A stretch of DNA of 53,976 nt from an uncultured Bacteroidales bacterium (GCA_947573135.1 CANPDU010000021.1:1-53976), one strand, 5' to 3'; numbered from the stretch's first letter, positions 24,657-33,999 are shown. Numbers and translations: made by a program. Notes: generated from the letters alone by a model not told the origin.

Positions 24657-25286
24657 ATGAGATTTTTATGTCACGTCATATTGTCGGGTTTTGTCGTTGT
24701 AGGTTGTATGACGGCATCGGCTCAGCGCACCTTAGAGAATCCGGGACCCGTGACGAAACGCTATATTCAGAGCATAGGTGTGAAAATCGACGAAGAGGGT
24801 GATACGGTGCCGGTCTACAATCTTCATGGCATTACTGTATTTAAGGAGTGGAAGTTCAAAAACAAGAAGGAAGAGGATTTCTACTGGCGCACAGTCCGCG
24901 ATGTGAAACTCACTCTGCCTTATGCAAAACTTATCGGTGAAACTTTGATCGAGACTTATGAGTATATCGAAACTTTTCCGACCCAGAAAGAGCGCGAGAG
25001 TTATCTGAAAGATATGGAAAAATCTCTTTTCGAACAGTATAAGCCGGTGCTGAAGCGTTTCTCCAGACGCCAGGCCAAGGTATTGGTCAAACTGGTGCAG
25101 CGTGAGACTCATCAGACGAGTTATGAAATAGTCAAAGCGTTTCTGGGGTCTTTCCGGGCTTCGTTCTGGCAAGGTTTCGGCAAATTGTTCGGTGTAAGCC
25201 TGAAAAGTGAGTTCCGGCCTGAAAAGGACCGTGAGGACGCGATACTCGAACGTGTAGCCTGTGCCGTAGAGGAGGGTATTCTTTAA
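24657..25286 (+). CDS. DUF4294 secreted protein
   Basis: A 209-residue exported protein. A signal peptide (MRFLCHVILSGFVVVGCMTA then SAQ) is followed by the DUF4294 pattern: DTVPVYNLHGITVFKEWKFK, a basic helical middle with ETYEYIETFPTQKERESYLK, and RRQAKVLVKLVQRETHQTSY. The family is Bacteroidetes-specific and has no assigned function. It sits 10 bases before xerD, so the two are probably co-transcribed. The ATG at 24657 is favoured because the promoter box and the upstream terminator both lie inside the longer frame. Confidence 0.85.
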   Translation: MRFLCHVILSGFVVVGCMTASAQRTLENPGPVTKRYIQSIGVKIDEEGDTVPVYNLHGITVFKEWKFKNKKEEDFYWRTVRDVKLTLPYAKLIGETLIETYEYIETFPTQKERESYLKDMEKSLFEQYKPVLKRFSRRQAKVLVKLVQRETHQTSYEIVKAFLGSFRASFWQGFGKLFGVSLKSEFRPEKDREDAILERVACAVEEGIL

Positions 25287-25296
25287 TTTTACGCTT

Positions 25297-26217
25297 ATGA
25301 CAGCGAAAACGCTCTCCGACTATCAGCAGCTTAGATTGCATTACAATGCCTTTCTCAATCTCGAACGTGGTCTTTCGGATAATACCAGGCTATGTTATCT
25401 CGCTGATGCCGATCGTCTTGTCGAGTGGCTGCAGGATATAGGCCAAAGTGTTTATATCGCTTCGCCCGAATGTCTTCAGGGCTTTATCATCGATCTCCAT
25501 CAGATCGGCATATCGGCGCGCTCACAGGCGCGTATAATTTCAGGCATAAAATCATTATACCGTTATCTGAAGACCGAGGATCTTATAGAAAACAATCCTA
25601 CTCTTCTGCTCGAAAGTCCGCGTCTCGGCCGTAAACTGCCCGAAGTACTCTCTGTGGAGGAGATCGACGACATGGTCGGAGTGATCGATATGACGAAAGC
25701 CGAGGGGCAGCGTAACCGCGCCATTATCGAAACGCTTTACGGCTGCGGACTGAGAGTCAGTGAGCTTTGTAATCTGCGTATCGACAATATCAATTTCGAT
25801 GACGGCATACTGATGGTGATCGGAAAGGGCGACAAGCAGCGTCTTGTGCCGATGTCGCAGACATCGTTAGATGAGATACGCCGCTGGCTCCTCGACCGTT
25901 CAAGGATAAATGTAAAGAGAGGAGAGGAGGGCATACTGTTTATAAGTCGTCGAGGACAACGGCTGACACGTGTGATGGTGTTCTATATCGTCCGTGGTTT
26001 GGCTGAAGCGGCCGGAGTGAGAAAGGAGATATCGCCTCACACTCTGCGGCACTCATTCGCGACTCATCTTCTCGAAGGCGGTGCCAATCTGCGTGCCATA
26101 CAGCAGATGCTCGGCCACGAAAGCATAGCTACGACCGAGCTGTATCTTCATCTTGACAAAACATATCTCCGCCGGGAGATTCTGGCTCATCATCCGCGCA
26201 ACGCGGCCCGCAGATGA
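25297..26217 (+). CDS. xerD: XerD-type site-specific tyrosine recombinase
   Basis: A 306-residue tyrosine recombinase with an N-terminal core-binding domain (1-100) and a catalytic domain with a full active site: R153 in CGLRVSELC, H248-x-x-R251 in PHTLRHSFATH, H274 in MLGHES and nucleophile Y283 in TELYLHLDK. Length and motifs match chromosomal XerC/XerD rather than integron or phage integrases. It resolves chromosome dimers at dif with a partner. It stands alone in conserved surroundings with no mobile-element features. Its stop codon is immediately adjacent to that of the convergent DUF389 gene. Confidence 0.9.
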   Translation: MTAKTLSDYQQLRLHYNAFLNLERGLSDNTRLCYLADADRLVEWLQDIGQSVYIASPECLQGFIIDLHQIGISARSQARIISGIKSLYRYLKTEDLIENNPTLLLESPRLGRKLPEVLSVEEIDDMVGVIDMTKAEGQRNRAIIETLYGCGLRVSELCNLRIDNINFDDGILMVIGKGDKQRLVPMSQTSLDEIRRWLLDRSRINVKRGEEGILFISRRGQRLTRVMVFYIVRGLAEAAGVRKEISPHTLRHSFATHLLEGGANLRAIQQMLGHESIATTELYLHLDKTYLRREILAHHPRNAARR

Positions 26218-27585
26218 TCATCTGAGCGGCGCGTCGACAATAGTGATGTTGCGTTTCTGCAGTCGGGCTTCGAGATATTCTTTGAATTTTTTGGTCTGAG
26301 ACGCTCCCATCGGCCGCGTGTATCTCACGAGAGCAACGTTCAGCGTGTCAAGTCTAATCGAGTCGACATTGCTGACTATGGCTTTGGTTATGGCAATGTC
26401 GCTGATTTCAGGGAAAAGCACTTTTATCTCTGGGGAGATGCGCGCGGCGATAGTGTCGTTGAGTGCTGTCTCGGCATTGACGGCCATTAGAGAGTCAATA
26501 GTCTCGCGCTGACTGTTGATGGTATTCTGTGTCACCTGATACATGTCGCGCAGCATTGTCGAAGTTGCCTGGGTGGCGTCGAAGTTAGATGGATTGTCGC
26601 CCTGAATTATACGCAGTCTTGTGCCGGCGAGTTTGTATTCAGGCAGTCGGTCGGTCAGTGCCAGCAGCAGAGAGTCGTGGGGCAATATTCTCCCGACGAG
26701 ACTGACAGTCAGTGTCTTTTTGTTGCCTTTCATTTCGGCGCTGGAGTGAAGCACCTGTGTGCCGTCGAAGTTGAACTGCTGGTCGACAAAACGCTGGCAG
26801 TTGGTGTTGAATGTGGACTGCTGATACATGCGGTAGGTGAGGTAGCAGGCCGGTATCATTGTCAGAAGAGCTATCGCGTAGACAAGATTTCTCACTCTCT
26901 TTGCGCGCTGAGGGTTGGAGAAATCTTTGATATGGTATTTCATCAGTTTGACGCCGACGGTCGTAGCGCAGGCTATGAACACCGAATTGATGAAGAACAG
27001 AAACAGGGCTCCGAAAAAGAAATTCATCTGAAATGTCGCCAGACCGTAGCCGACAGTGCAGAGCGGAGGCATGAGGGCTGTGGCTATGGCCACGCCGGGA
27101 ATGACATTGCCTTTGACACGGCTGCCGATGGCGAGTATGCCGGCAGCGCCGCCGAAGAAACCGATAAAGACATCATAGATCGTCGGCGACGTGCGTGCAA
27201 GCAGTTCGCTGTGGCCTTCGTTGACCGGCGAGATCAGGAAGAATACGCATGATGTTGCGACGCTGAAAATCGTTGCCATCAGCAGATTGCGGAATGATCT
27301 TTTCATCAGGTCAAAATCATGGATGCCGACGGCGAGACCTATGCCGATGATCGGTCCCATCAGCGGCGATATGAGCATTGCGCCGATGATGACGGCTGTC
27401 GAATTGGTGTTGAGACCCAGCGAGGCTATGAAGATAGCCACAATGAGGATAAGAATATTGATTCCTCTGAACGAGACGCCTTCGCGTATGGCTTCCTCAG
27501 CTTCAGCCTGCGGAATAAGAAAACTTGAAAGGTCGAAATACCCTGCCAGACTGTTCTTGAATTCTTTCAGATCACTCCATTTCAT
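26218..27585 (-). CDS. DUF389 membrane protein
   Basis: A 455-residue protein of the TIGR00341/DUF389 family. Hydrophobic helices occupy about residues 35-260, with the conserved AMLISPLMGPIIGIGLAVGI and IATALMPPLCTVGYGLATFQ motifs. A long soluble C-terminal part (about 270-455) contains a BON-like alternating beta/alpha pattern. The function is unknown; a transport or stress role is often proposed. The plus strand is G-rich here although the gene is on the minus strand, consistent with replication-strand bias to the right of 19 kb. Confidence 0.88.
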   Translation of the reverse strand: MKWSDLKEFKNSLAGYFDLSSFLIPQAEAEEAIREGVSFRGINILILIVAIFIASLGLNTNSTAVIIGAMLISPLMGPIIGIGLAVGIHDFDLMKRSFRNLLMATIFSVATSCVFFLISPVNEGHSELLARTSPTIYDVFIGFFGGAAGILAIGSRVKGNVIPGVAIATALMPPLCTVGYGLATFQMNFFFGALFLFFINSVFIACATTVGVKLMKYHIKDFSNPQRAKRVRNLVYAIALLTMIPACYLTYRMYQQSTFNTNCQRFVDQQFNFDGTQVLHSSAEMKGNKKTLTVSLVGRILPHDSLLLALTDRLPEYKLAGTRLRIIQGDNPSNFDATQATSTMLRDMYQVTQNTINSQRETIDSLMAVNAETALNDTIAARISPEIKVLFPEISDIAITKAIVSNVDSIRLDTLNVALVRYTRPMGASQTKKFKEYLEARLQKRNITIVDAPLR

Positions 27586-27604
27586 AAGTAGTCGGAATAT
27601 CGGT

Positions 27605-28543
27605 TTATATTTGACGCAAAGATAAAGTCATATTTTCAAACTTGCAAATGAAACCAGCAAGGTCATTCATCGTCAGACAAGCCTGTCGCGACAGGTCGCC
27701 GGGCATGTTGGCAGAGATTATGAGCAGGCGACCGGCCTCGCAGAGTTCGAAATCACGCCCCGATGGCTTATAGCGCTCCTCAAATGTCTGATTAGTGATC
27801 AGGATGATCCGGCCGCCGGCCTCCTCAGCTTCTGTCCGAATGGCTTTTTCTGCCGGCGAGATAAAGGGCGAAACAAGTACACCGCCGTTGGCGGCAGTGT
27901 AAAGCCACAGGTCGCGTTTGCGTTGTCGTATTTCCGGCGAATCTGCGCGATGGACGACGACCTGCTCCCTGAACGGGCATTCGAGCAATTGGAAATTACC
28001 ATAAGCCTGATAAGTACGCTCGCCGATTTTCAGCCCGTTGACCCGTCTGAAAAACTCCGGAAACGCTCTCCTCACCGCCAGCCTCCTCGGATTATCACGA
28101 AGGTAGCGGAATAAGGTATCGAGAGATCGTGAGCCTTTAAGAATCTGATCATTGAAGCCTTTAGCAAAAACTTCAACAGTCTTTGCTGCTTTATTTACCT
28201 CAACTTTGAATTTTGCAACAATTCGCCCAAGTATAATGTCGGTGGGATATTCGACAAAGAGCAATATATGAAGATGGTCAGGCATGATTGCATACTGAAG
28301 TATCCTTATATTAGGCTCGATAAGATGAAAGTTGCGAATTTTATCTTTGATTGCGCAGCCGATTTCCGTAGCGCTGACAAAGGGGCTTCCTTTCTGTCCG
28401 GCGGGGATTTGACAATCACCTTCAAGAGTGCCAAATGCCTTTACATTAGGGCTTTTATTTAAAGTTACCATGTAAATGCATCTGGAGGTGTAATCGTGCC
28501 ATGGGGCGCGCAAAATTTTGTTCATTTTGATTGTTTCTTGCAA
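27605..28543 (-). CDS. RAYT-like Y1 transposase domain with DprA/LOG-like C-terminal domain
   Basis: A 312-residue two-part protein. Residues about 15-170 resemble REP-associated tyrosine transposases (IS200-like HUH fold): the metal motif H90-L91-H92 in AIMPDHLHILLFV and a candidate nucleophile Y147 in FRYLRDNPRR. Residues about 200-312 form a separate Rossmann-like region (NGGVLVSPFISPAEKAI, AGGRIILIT, KPSGRDFELCEAGRLLIISA) that recalls DprA/LOG proteins. There are no transposon ends or target duplications in view, so it looks domesticated. ATG 28543 or 28525 may be the start. The exact role is unknown. Confidence 0.72.
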   Translation of the reverse strand: MQETIKMNKILRAPWHDYTSRCIYMVTLNKSPNVKAFGTLEGDCQIPAGQKGSPFVSATEIGCAIKDKIRNFHLIEPNIRILQYAIMPDHLHILLFVEYPTDIILGRIVAKFKVEVNKAAKTVEVFAKGFNDQILKGSRSLDTLFRYLRDNPRRLAVRRAFPEFFRRVNGLKIGERTYQAYGNFQLLECPFREQVVVHRADSPEIRQRKRDLWLYTAANGGVLVSPFISPAEKAIRTEAEEAGGRIILITNQTFEERYKPSGRDFELCEAGRLLIISANMPGDLSRQACLTMNDLAGFICKFENMTLSLRQI

Positions 28544-28568
28544 TTTATTTCGCTAAAGCTCAAGGCTT

Positions 28569-28597
28569 GGACAAAAAGTCCGGACAAAAATTTTTGT
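28569..28597. repeat. Two adjoining short palindromes upstream of the RAYT-like gene
   Basis: GGACAAAAAGTCC (28569-28581) is directly followed by the perfect 14-base palindrome ACAAAAATTTTTGT (28584-28597). On the minus strand TTTTTGTCC occurs twice. They could be a comM terminator or a REP-like target of the adjacent RAYT-like protein. Confidence 0.4.
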
Positions 28598-28635
28598 TTT
28601 TGCTCCGATCTTCAGAGAGGATTTATTTGATATGG

Positions 28636-30192
28636 TCAGAAGGGGAGGGTTTTGGAGGCGCCCCATGATGAGCGGTCGAGGTTGCGGTAGCTGACTGCTT
28701 CCTGCATGTGTTGAGGTCTGATTAAGGGCGATCCGTCGAGGTCGGCGATTGTGCGCGCCACTTTTAGTATGCGGTCATAGGCGCGGGCGCTCATGTCAAA
28801 TTTTGTCATTGCCTGCTCGAGAATGGAGAGAGTCGCTTCGTCGAGCGCACACCATTGCTTGATGAGCCGAGAGTTCATCTGCGCGTTGCAGTTGACTTCG
28901 GGCTCGGAGGCGAAACGCTCTTCCTGAATGGCCCGTGCGCGCACCACGCGCTCGCGGATGGCATCGCTCGTCTCGGCTGCTTCGTCTGACGACAGCCGCT
29001 GGAACGGCACAGGCAGTATCTCGATCTGAATGTCGATGCGGTCGAGCAGGGGACCCGAAATGCGGTTGAGATATTTTGCTACCTGACCGGGCGCGCATGT
29101 ACAAACTTTTGTCGGATGGTTATAGTAGCCGCAGGGGCAGGGGTTCATCGAGGCCACGAGCATGAACGACGCCGGATAGTCGATCGAATAACGGGCCCGT
29201 GACACGGAGATATGCCGGTCTTCGAGCGGCTGGCGCAACACTTCGAGCACAGGCCGTGAAAACTCGGGAAATTCGTCAAGAAAAAGGATGCCGTTATGAG
29301 CCAGCGATATTTCGCCTGGCATAGGAGATGATCCGCCGCCTACGAGAGCGACAGGTGAAATCGTATGATGCGGCGAGCGGAATGGGCGATGCGACATCAG
29401 TTTCGAGCCACGGCGCAGCTTTCCGGCAACAGAATGTATTTTTGTAGTTTCGAGGGCCTCGCGCAGAGTGAGAGGGGGCATTATCGACGGAAGCCGCTTG
29501 GCCATCATCGACTTGCCGGCTCCGGGAGGGCCGACAAGCAGGATGTTATGGCCGCCGGCGCATGCGACTTCAAAAGCGCGCTTTACATTTTCCTGACCTT
29601 TGACTTCAGAAAAGTCAAAGTCGAAGATCTGACGTGAGGCGGCAAACTCCTCGCGTGTGTTCACAATAGTAGGTTCGATAACGGCGCGTCCGCTCAGAAA
29701 GTCGATCACTTCGCGCAGATTTTCAGCTCCGTAGATATCTATGTCATTGACGACTGCAGCTTCAGTAGCGTTAGCTTTAGGCACGATCATGGATTTGAAA
29801 CCGGCTTTGCGTGCCTCTATGGCCATGGGGAGCACGCCTTTAATCGGCTGAAGCGATCCGTCGAGCGATAGTTCGCCCATCATCATGCATCGGTCGAGGC
29901 CGTCGACCTGTATTTCTTCGGAGGCGGCAAGGACGCCGATCGCGATAGGGAGGTCATAGGCAGATCCTTCCTTGCGGACATCGGCCGGCGCGAGATTGAC
30001 GACGACAGAGTGACGCGGAAATTCGAAGCCGGATTCACGCATGGCCGAGCGTACACGCTCGTTGCTTTCTTTGATAGCGGTGTCGGGCAGACCGACGATA
30101 GAGTATATAAATCCGCGGCTGACAGCTACTTCTATAGTGATGACGATAGCATCTATTCCCTGAACGGCAGCGCCGAAAGTCTTTACGAGCAT
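28636..30192 (-). CDS. comM: YifB/ComM-family Mg-chelatase-like AAA+ ATPase
   Basis: A 518-residue protein with an N-terminal Lon-protease-like (subunit ChlI) domain (LVKTFGAAVQGIDAIVITIE, IYSIVGLPDTAIKESNERVR), then an AAA+ core with Walker A GPPGAGKSMMAKRLPS near residue 220, Walker B ILFLDEFPEFS near 305, and NPCPCGYYNHPTKVCTCAPG. ComM homologues are branch-migration helicases that help integrate DNA during natural transformation, but YifB proteins are widespread in non-competent bacteria too. It ends the rightmost part of a leftward block with the lipoprotein gene 5 bases upstream. Confidence 0.95.
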   Translation of the reverse strand: MLVKTFGAAVQGIDAIVITIEVAVSRGFIYSIVGLPDTAIKESNERVRSAMRESGFEFPRHSVVVNLAPADVRKEGSAYDLPIAIGVLAASEEIQVDGLDRCMMMGELSLDGSLQPIKGVLPMAIEARKAGFKSMIVPKANATEAAVVNDIDIYGAENLREVIDFLSGRAVIEPTIVNTREEFAASRQIFDFDFSEVKGQENVKRAFEVACAGGHNILLVGPPGAGKSMMAKRLPSIMPPLTLREALETTKIHSVAGKLRRGSKLMSHRPFRSPHHTISPVALVGGGSSPMPGEISLAHNGILFLDEFPEFSRPVLEVLRQPLEDRHISVSRARYSIDYPASFMLVASMNPCPCGYYNHPTKVCTCAPGQVAKYLNRISGPLLDRIDIQIEILPVPFQRLSSDEAAETSDAIRERVVRARAIQEERFASEPEVNCNAQMNSRLIKQWCALDEATLSILEQAMTKFDMSARAYDRILKVARTIADLDGSPLIRPQHMQEAVSYRNLDRSSWGASKTLPF

Positions 30193-30197
30193 GGCAG

Positions 30198-31235
30198 TCA
30201 GTTTTTAGAATTTATGCAACTGTCGACGAATGCTTCGGCGCGACTGACCGAAGGTGTACGCAGAAGCTGCGAGCCGGCAGAGTCAGTGACGATGAAGTAG
30301 GGGACGGCAGGCACTCCCAGACGGTCGATACCCGGGGAAGCGAGTGATCCGGCGACCCAGAGCTGCGGCCAAGAAGCGGAGTCGAGCCGGACGGATCTGT
30401 GCCATGACATAGTGTCTTTATCAACGGCTATATCTGCAAGCTGGAGACTTGGCCTTGAAGACTTGCGCCACAGACGTTTAAGAGCCGGAACAATAGAATC
30501 TGTGCGGTCAGATGAGCCATCTGAAATCACTATAAGCGACAGTGGCTTGTCGGCCGGATCGACATCGACCAGCGAATCGCGCATGTTCAGACATCTTATA
30601 GGAGATACCGAAGCTGATGTTTCGCTCGATACGAGTCTCAGAAGCAAAGAATTGAAGCTGTCGACAAGAATTGAAGGTCTGACGTCAGGGTCTATCGACG
30701 ACATGAGCGAATCGGCTCTGAGAGCGTCAGACGAAGCATCGTAGGCGGTGACCATCAGAAGAGCAGACACGATATCGGCGGGATTTTTTCCGACATATTC
30801 TTCAACAACGGCGTTAGCGCCTTCAGAGGCCATGCGGTCGGCATTATCGTTCAGAAACCGGGCCCAGCGTTCGCTGACATCGTTTCCGGAGACTATAATT
30901 CGGTCAGGCGCATTTGGCGTCAGAGTACATTCAAGCCGGTCGCCGTTGGCGACATATACGCGTCCCATCGGTCGGTAGTCGTTGTCGAGAATCTCGACAA
31001 TACACGGGGCGGGAGCCACGCCTTTATACTCGAACTTTCCGTTTCGGGCGGCCGTTAGTCCCTTGACCAGCGTGCCGTTGGTGTAATAAATGAAGCGCAG
31101 GTTGATGTTGGCGTTGCCATCGACTGTTCCTTCGATTGTAAAGGAGTCGGTGTCGCCGCAGCTCCAGAGAGTGAAAGCACAGGCGAGCGACAATAGCGCA
31201 CGCGATATCATTCTGTAGATTCTGATCTTTGCCAT
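30198..31235 (-). CDS. Lipoprotein with DUF4369 and thioredoxin-like fold, no CxxC
   Basis: A 345-residue predicted lipoprotein (MISRALLSLACAFTLWSC is the lipobox region). Residues about 30-120 match the DUF4369 beta domain (SFTIEGTVDGNANINLRFIY, IVEILDNDYRPMGRVYV). The C-terminal part (about 230-340) has a thioredoxin-like pattern with a cis-proline-like VPAVPYFIVTDSAG, but no CxxC motif is visible, so it is unlikely to be a working oxidoreductase. Start choice: 31235 gives a long n-region; 31211 begins right at the hydrophobic segment and better fits a TATTTTTG box at 31241-31248 on the minus strand. Confidence 0.8.
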   Translation of the reverse strand: MAKIRIYRMISRALLSLACAFTLWSCGDTDSFTIEGTVDGNANINLRFIYYTNGTLVKGLTAARNGKFEYKGVAPAPCIVEILDNDYRPMGRVYVANGDRLECTLTPNAPDRIIVSGNDVSERWARFLNDNADRMASEGANAVVEEYVGKNPADIVSALLMVTAYDASSDALRADSLMSSIDPDVRPSILVDSFNSLLLRLVSSETSASVSPIRCLNMRDSLVDVDPADKPLSLIVISDGSSDRTDSIVPALKRLWRKSSRPSLQLADIAVDKDTMSWHRSVRLDSASWPQLWVAGSLASPGIDRLGVPAVPYFIVTDSAGSQLLRTPSVSRAEAFVDSCINSKN

Positions 31236-31346
31236 ATATACAAAAATAGTTGACAGACAAAGGTAGCGAATAGTTTTTGAAAAGAGTCGATATAGTGTCG
31301 AAAATGGAGTGTAAATGAGTCCAAATGGCCATTTTTATGATATTAG

Positions 31347-31379
31347 ATTGTAAACAATAACTAATATTTACTATTTTTG
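31347..31379 (+). promoter_or_regulatory. Promoter of the phospholipase A gene
   Basis: ATTG at 31347-31350, 21 bases, TATTTTTG at 31372-31379. The expected start of transcription is just upstream of ATG 31404. Confidence 0.55.
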
Positions 31380-31403
31380 CGCACTCAAAAAATCAATAAA
31401 ACA

Positions 31404-32243
31404 ATGCGCATACGGAATTTTATATTGTCAATCGCAGCCGTGATCGCCGGTATCAATGTGTCGAATGCACAGATCATGACCTATACAGGTAAACCGCTCA
31501 ACGTGGATAGCGTCAAGAATGATTTTGAGAATCAGCCTTATTTCGGGCTGTATAAGGACAATTATTTCATATTCGGACCGTCGCTTAAAAACCCCAATAA
31601 TACCAATACGAATATCAAATTTCAGATCTCGATAGCTCAGCGTCTGACCAAGACGGTGCTGCCGTGGGATACATATCTGTATCTGTTCTACACGCAGAAG
31701 TGCTTCTGGAATGTGCTTGAGAATTCGATGCCAATGACTGATCTTAATTTCAATCCCGGTATAGGTCTGACAAAGCCTCTGTATGTCAAAGACCGCTTTA
31801 TCGGGAAACTGACGTTTATGATCGAGCATGAATCAAACGGCCGTGACAGCATTCAGTCACGTTCGTGGAACAAAATATCTCTTGCGAGCAATATATGGGT
31901 CGACCGAAGTCTGATGGTTCACGGTAAGGTGTGGATCCCGATAATCGACGGTATGAACAACAAGGATATTCTCCATTATTGCGGTATATATCAGGTCGGA
32001 GTACAGGTGCTTTCACCCAATCAACGCTTTTCGGGCAGTGTGATTTTGACCAAACGTCTGGGCAAATTTTTCAATTACAATACAGTAATCGAGCTGTCGT
32101 ATCGATTCCTGAAACGCGACAACCAGTATTTCTTCCTGCAATATTATAACGGCTATGGCGAGGGTCTGCTCGATTTCAAGCAGTTCCATAACCAGATCAG
32201 GGTCGGAATCGTCATCAAACCCAAATTTTTCAGCGAATTTTAG
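31404..32243 (+). CDS. pldA: Outer-membrane phospholipase A
   Basis: A 279-residue beta-barrel enzyme after a signal peptide (MRIRNFILSIAAVIAGINVS then NAQ). The diagnostic motif is EHESNGRDSIQSRSWNKISL, with H142, S144 and the N-G pair of the OMPLA active site; the alternating hydrophobic strands and terminal FFSEF aromatic end fit an outer-membrane barrel. OMPLA hydrolyses phospholipids that reach the outer leaflet and so helps keep the barrier intact. ATG 31404 is preferred to 31377 because the promoter box ends at 31379. It is transcribed toward, and ends 7 bases before, the SGNH hydrolase gene. Confidence 0.9.
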   Translation: MRIRNFILSIAAVIAGINVSNAQIMTYTGKPLNVDSVKNDFENQPYFGLYKDNYFIFGPSLKNPNNTNTNIKFQISIAQRLTKTVLPWDTYLYLFYTQKCFWNVLENSMPMTDLNFNPGIGLTKPLYVKDRFIGKLTFMIEHESNGRDSIQSRSWNKISLASNIWVDRSLMVHGKVWIPIIDGMNNKDILHYCGIYQVGVQVLSPNQRFSGSVILTKRLGKFFNYNTVIELSYRFLKRDNQYFFLQYYNGYGEGLLDFKQFHNQIRVGIVIKPKFFSEF

Positions 32244-32250
32244 CGTAAAA

Positions 32251-33999
32251 TCACTTTACAATTGCATCGACTATACGGCTGTAGCCTTTTTCGTTGGGGT
32301 GAAGTCCGTCAGTGAAGAGGGTCTCGTCGAGCGATCCGTCGTCGTTGAGCAGGCGGACGCCGGGATTTACATAGACACAACTTTCCTGAACAGCCATAGC
32401 TTCGATCTTGGCATTGGTGTTCTCCACCCATTTCAGGTCATCGCGTCGGGGCAGGATGCCGACCATCTTTATTGTGGCTCCCGGCTGACGGTCGCGGATC
32501 GCACGGATCAGAAAACGCAGGCCCTCGGCGATCTGGTCGGGGGTATTGATGCCGTAATTGTTTGTGCCGAGCATTATCACCACCTGATCAGCGTCGTAAC
32601 CGTCGAGTTCGCCGTGGTAAACGCGCCACAGAGCGTTCTCGATGCGGTCCCAGCCGAAACCGAGATTGCCGAAACCGGCTTTAGCCAGATATGTGTTCCA
32701 GATGTTCGCGCCATTGATAACGTGGCCAACCGGTTTACCTCCCCAGAAATGGGTGATTGAGTTCCCGATAATCACCGAGCGCGGAGGATTGGCTCTGTTC
32801 TCGGCCATAACGTCGCGATGACGCTGACGCCACTCGTAGTTGGCGGCTTCACGACGCTGGGTCACAGGTATTGTGGTCGAGATTGCTCCTTGGGGGATAT
32901 TGAGAGCTTTGCGGGCTGCCTTCTCGATGGCTTTGGCAATGGCGGTCATGCCGAGATCAGAGGGATGCACGTCGTCGACCCAACCTTCGTCGGGTATAGC
33001 GATTTCCTCACGGGTGACGTAATAGAGATTGTCGATATTGTCGGCAAGAAGTTTTTCGTAAGTAGCTTTTGCTGTGGAGTTGAGCCGCTCGATGATTTCG
33101 TATTGCTTGCTGTTGACCGGTGCATCGCTGAAACCGGGATGCTCGAAAATAATTATCGGCGCGTCACTTGAAGCGCGTAAAGTGGCTACGGCGTTGGTGA
33201 GGAGAGAGTCAAGTTCGGCCGGCGTAGTCTGGCACAGATTGGCGAGACAGCCGAGGATATAGAGACGTGCGTCGAGTTCGGTCATAAGGTCGAGCACGGG
33301 CTGTTCGAGGCGTCCGTTGCCAGAAAAGCCGAGGTTTACGAGCGGGAAACCCAACGAGCGCTGAAGCTGAGTGGGCCAAGCCATGCCGGGACGGGAAGCG
33401 ACTCCGCCCTGTTCGATAGATGTGCCGTAGAGCACAATCGGACGCTCGTCTGACGCCGGTATGAAGCTGAGACTGCATGAGTCCGGCACTGCGATCTCAA
33501 TTTGCTTCACACCGTTATAGAGCGGAAGATACATCTGAAATTCATATCCTTTGTCGTGGAACTCTTTCATGCGGTCATTGACAAAGCGCGTGATGACCGT
33601 GTCTCCGTCGCTGTTGAAGAAGCCGAAAAAGCGCCGCGACTTACCGTCCTGATCGACTCCGTAGAGATCGAGACCCGACACGCCTGTGGCCGGCATGTGG
33701 TGCATCTGCAGTGGACCTTCGACGACATAGCGTACTTTGATCTGCGGAGCGTTGGAGTAGAAATGGACGGCGAGTCCCGAAGAATTGCGCGACAGATTCC
33801 AGACCGGTCCGCGCACTTTGCTGAAGGCTCGGTCGGGCAGGCGGTAATAGGTATGGCCTATTTCGGAAGTCCAGCCTTGATTCTGGACTACGGGATAGCC
33901 GGCTTTCATCGGATCGAACCATTTCCAGCCGTCAGCATGTGCCGCAGCTGTACATAGCAGAGCTGCAGCGATAAGAATTGTGCGCAAAGTCTTTGTCAT
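32251..33999 (-). CDS. Secreted double SGNH/GDSL hydrolase
   Basis: A 582-residue exported protein with two SGNH hydrolase domains. After the signal peptide and a GxDLY-type beta region (residues 25-185), the first SGNH domain contains VLYGTSIEQGGVASRPG (serine block, about 190), LVNLGFSGNGRLEQPVLDLM and VDDVHPSDLGM. The second resembles platelet-activating-factor acetylhydrolase: SVIIGNSITHFWGG, FGWDRIENALWRVYHGELDG, VVIMLGTNNYG and FTDGLHPNEKGY. Both catalytic sets appear complete. Such enzymes usually deacylate carbohydrates or lipids; the substrate is not known. Confidence 0.88.
   Translation of the reverse strand: MTKTLRTILIAAALLCTAAAHADGWKWFDPMKAGYPVVQNQGWTSEIGHTYYRLPDRAFSKVRGPVWNLSRNSSGLAVHFYSNAPQIKVRYVVEGPLQMHHMPATGVSGLDLYGVDQDGKSRRFFGFFNSDGDTVITRFVNDRMKEFHDKGYEFQMYLPLYNGVKQIEIAVPDSCSLSFIPASDERPIVLYGTSIEQGGVASRPGMAWPTQLQRSLGFPLVNLGFSGNGRLEQPVLDLMTELDARLYILGCLANLCQTTPAELDSLLTNAVATLRASSDAPIIIFEHPGFSDAPVNSKQYEIIERLNSTAKATYEKLLADNIDNLYYVTREEIAIPDEGWVDDVHPSDLGMTAIAKAIEKAARKALNIPQGAISTTIPVTQRREAANYEWRQRHRDVMAENRANPPRSVIIGNSITHFWGGKPVGHVINGANIWNTYLAKAGFGNLGFGWDRIENALWRVYHGELDGYDADQVVIMLGTNNYGINTPDQIAEGLRFLIRAIRDRQPGATIKMVGILPRRDDLKWVENTNAKIEAMAVQESCVYVNPGVRLLNDDGSLDETLFTDGLHPNEKGYSRIVDAIVK

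Noticed and set aside
25297-26217. xerD as an integrase of a genomic island
   Set aside because: It has the length and motifs of chromosomal XerD, conserved neighbours, and no attachment repeats or tRNA beside it.
26209-26222. Palindrome AGATGATCATCT over the xerD and DUF389 stop codons
   Set aside because: Two facing TGA codons produce a short palindrome by chance; no T-run or recombination-site features such as dif.
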